In this document: in pieces, positions 63,710 to 64,000 of the stretch
Position numbering within the stretch: the stretch's first letter is position 1
Layout of the letters: every line of letters starts with the position of its first letter
DNA from: Pseudomonadota bacterium
Lineage (GTDB): Bacteria > Pseudomonadota > Gammaproteobacteria > Burkholderiales > Ferrovaceae
Length of the DNA: 64,000 nt
Assembly (NCBI GenBank): GCA_028873535.1
Contig: JAGWIJ010000003.1
Coordinates: forward strand, 1-64,000
Reading direction: 5' to 3'
Notes under the pieces: model-generated
Told to the model about the DNA's origin: nothing
Database searches by the model: none
What the model saw: the letters and a program-made list of their open reading frames with translations, nothing else
Translations under genes and position numbers: made by a program

Positions 63710-63816
63710 CTTTACCCATTGAGCAATGCGGAAGGGTAAAGTAGTGCCCAGGAGTTACCTCCTCCTTTGGTGTTAGGTTTGACGCAGTCCAGCGAACTGG
63801 GCTGCGTTTTTTTTTG
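63710..63816 (+). ncRNA. Candidate small RNA ending at an orphan intrinsic terminator
   Basis: CTTTACCC...GGGTAAAG inverted repeat, AGGAG-TTAC-CTCCT hairpin with CCTCCTCC, then terminator; no CDS upstream on this strand; 5' end not determined. Confidence 0.35.
63783..63816 (+). terminator. Rho-independent terminator CGCAGTCCAG-CGAA-CTGGGCTGCG-T10
   Basis: 10-bp stem with one G:U pair, CGAA tetraloop, run of 10 T. Confidence 0.9.
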
Positions 63817-63921
63817 AACACTTGGCGACGGCCTCGAAGCCGGCGCCGCACGGCGCCCTCAGGTGCTGAACCGAAATGGCGGCTGCTGCCGGGCCGGGCG
63901 ATCCGCCGGCACGAGACCGCA

Positions 63922-63951
63922 TTGACAGTCTGGCTGCGTCTGCGCTAGAAT
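63922..63951 (+). promoter_or_regulatory. Sigma70-type promoter TTGACA-N18-TAGAAT
   Basis: Direct reading; upstream of ATG at 63991. Confidence 0.75.
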
Positions 63952-63990
63952 CCTGGATTACTTCGGATATATACATCCCCCAACGCCGTC

Positions 63991-64000
63991 ATGAAGACCT
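63991..64000 (+). CDS. 5' end of a CDS starting MKT... (possibly rplM)
   Basis: ATGAAGACCT at window end behind a strong promoter; many betaproteobacterial L13 proteins start MKTF; only 10 nt visible. Confidence 0.3.

Overview
High-GC betaproteobacterial-type chromosomal window. No transposases, CRISPR arrays, rRNA or tRNA genes were recognised. (1) About 0.2-36.7 kb is a large exopolysaccharide locus of the XrtA/PEP-CTERM-associated type: TIGR03013-like sugar transferase, OPX export protein, chain-length determinant, tyrosine autokinase, TIGR03016-like outer-membrane protein, secretion ATPase and XrtA-type polysaccharide deacetylase. It also holds a Wzm/Wzt ABC exporter, an O-antigen-ligase-family protein, many glycosyltransferases (one a natural GT4-GT4 fusion), two further deacetylases, a formyltransferase, a putative UDP-diacetamido-glucuronate pathway (dehydrogenase plus WbpB/E/D-like), and two secreted proteins (a beta-helix protein with a strong sigma54-like promoter, and a 1393-aa DMFase-like/DUF4082 protein). 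No exosortase and no PEP-CTERM tail is visible in the window. (2) About 37.4-41.7 kb is housekeeping: FmdB-like, DUF502, aspS, nudB, argB. (3) 41.8-43.7 kb is a bufferin-type RiPP operon (DUF2282 precursor, DUF692/MNIO enzyme, DUF2063 partner). (4) 43.6-45.4 kb holds an aminopeptidase-like lipoprotein and coq7. (5) 45.6-54.9 kb is a sigma54-type two-component system directly followed by an RND tripartite efflux system and a DUF190 protein. (6) 55-59 kb has two porins and a beta-barrel protein. (7) 59.3-63.5 kb has mtnB-mtnD-mtnC, trpD-trpC and OsmC. The right edge has an orphan terminator/possible sRNA and a sigma70-like promoter before a gene starting MKT (possibly rplM). All family calls come from reading the translations; no database search was run.
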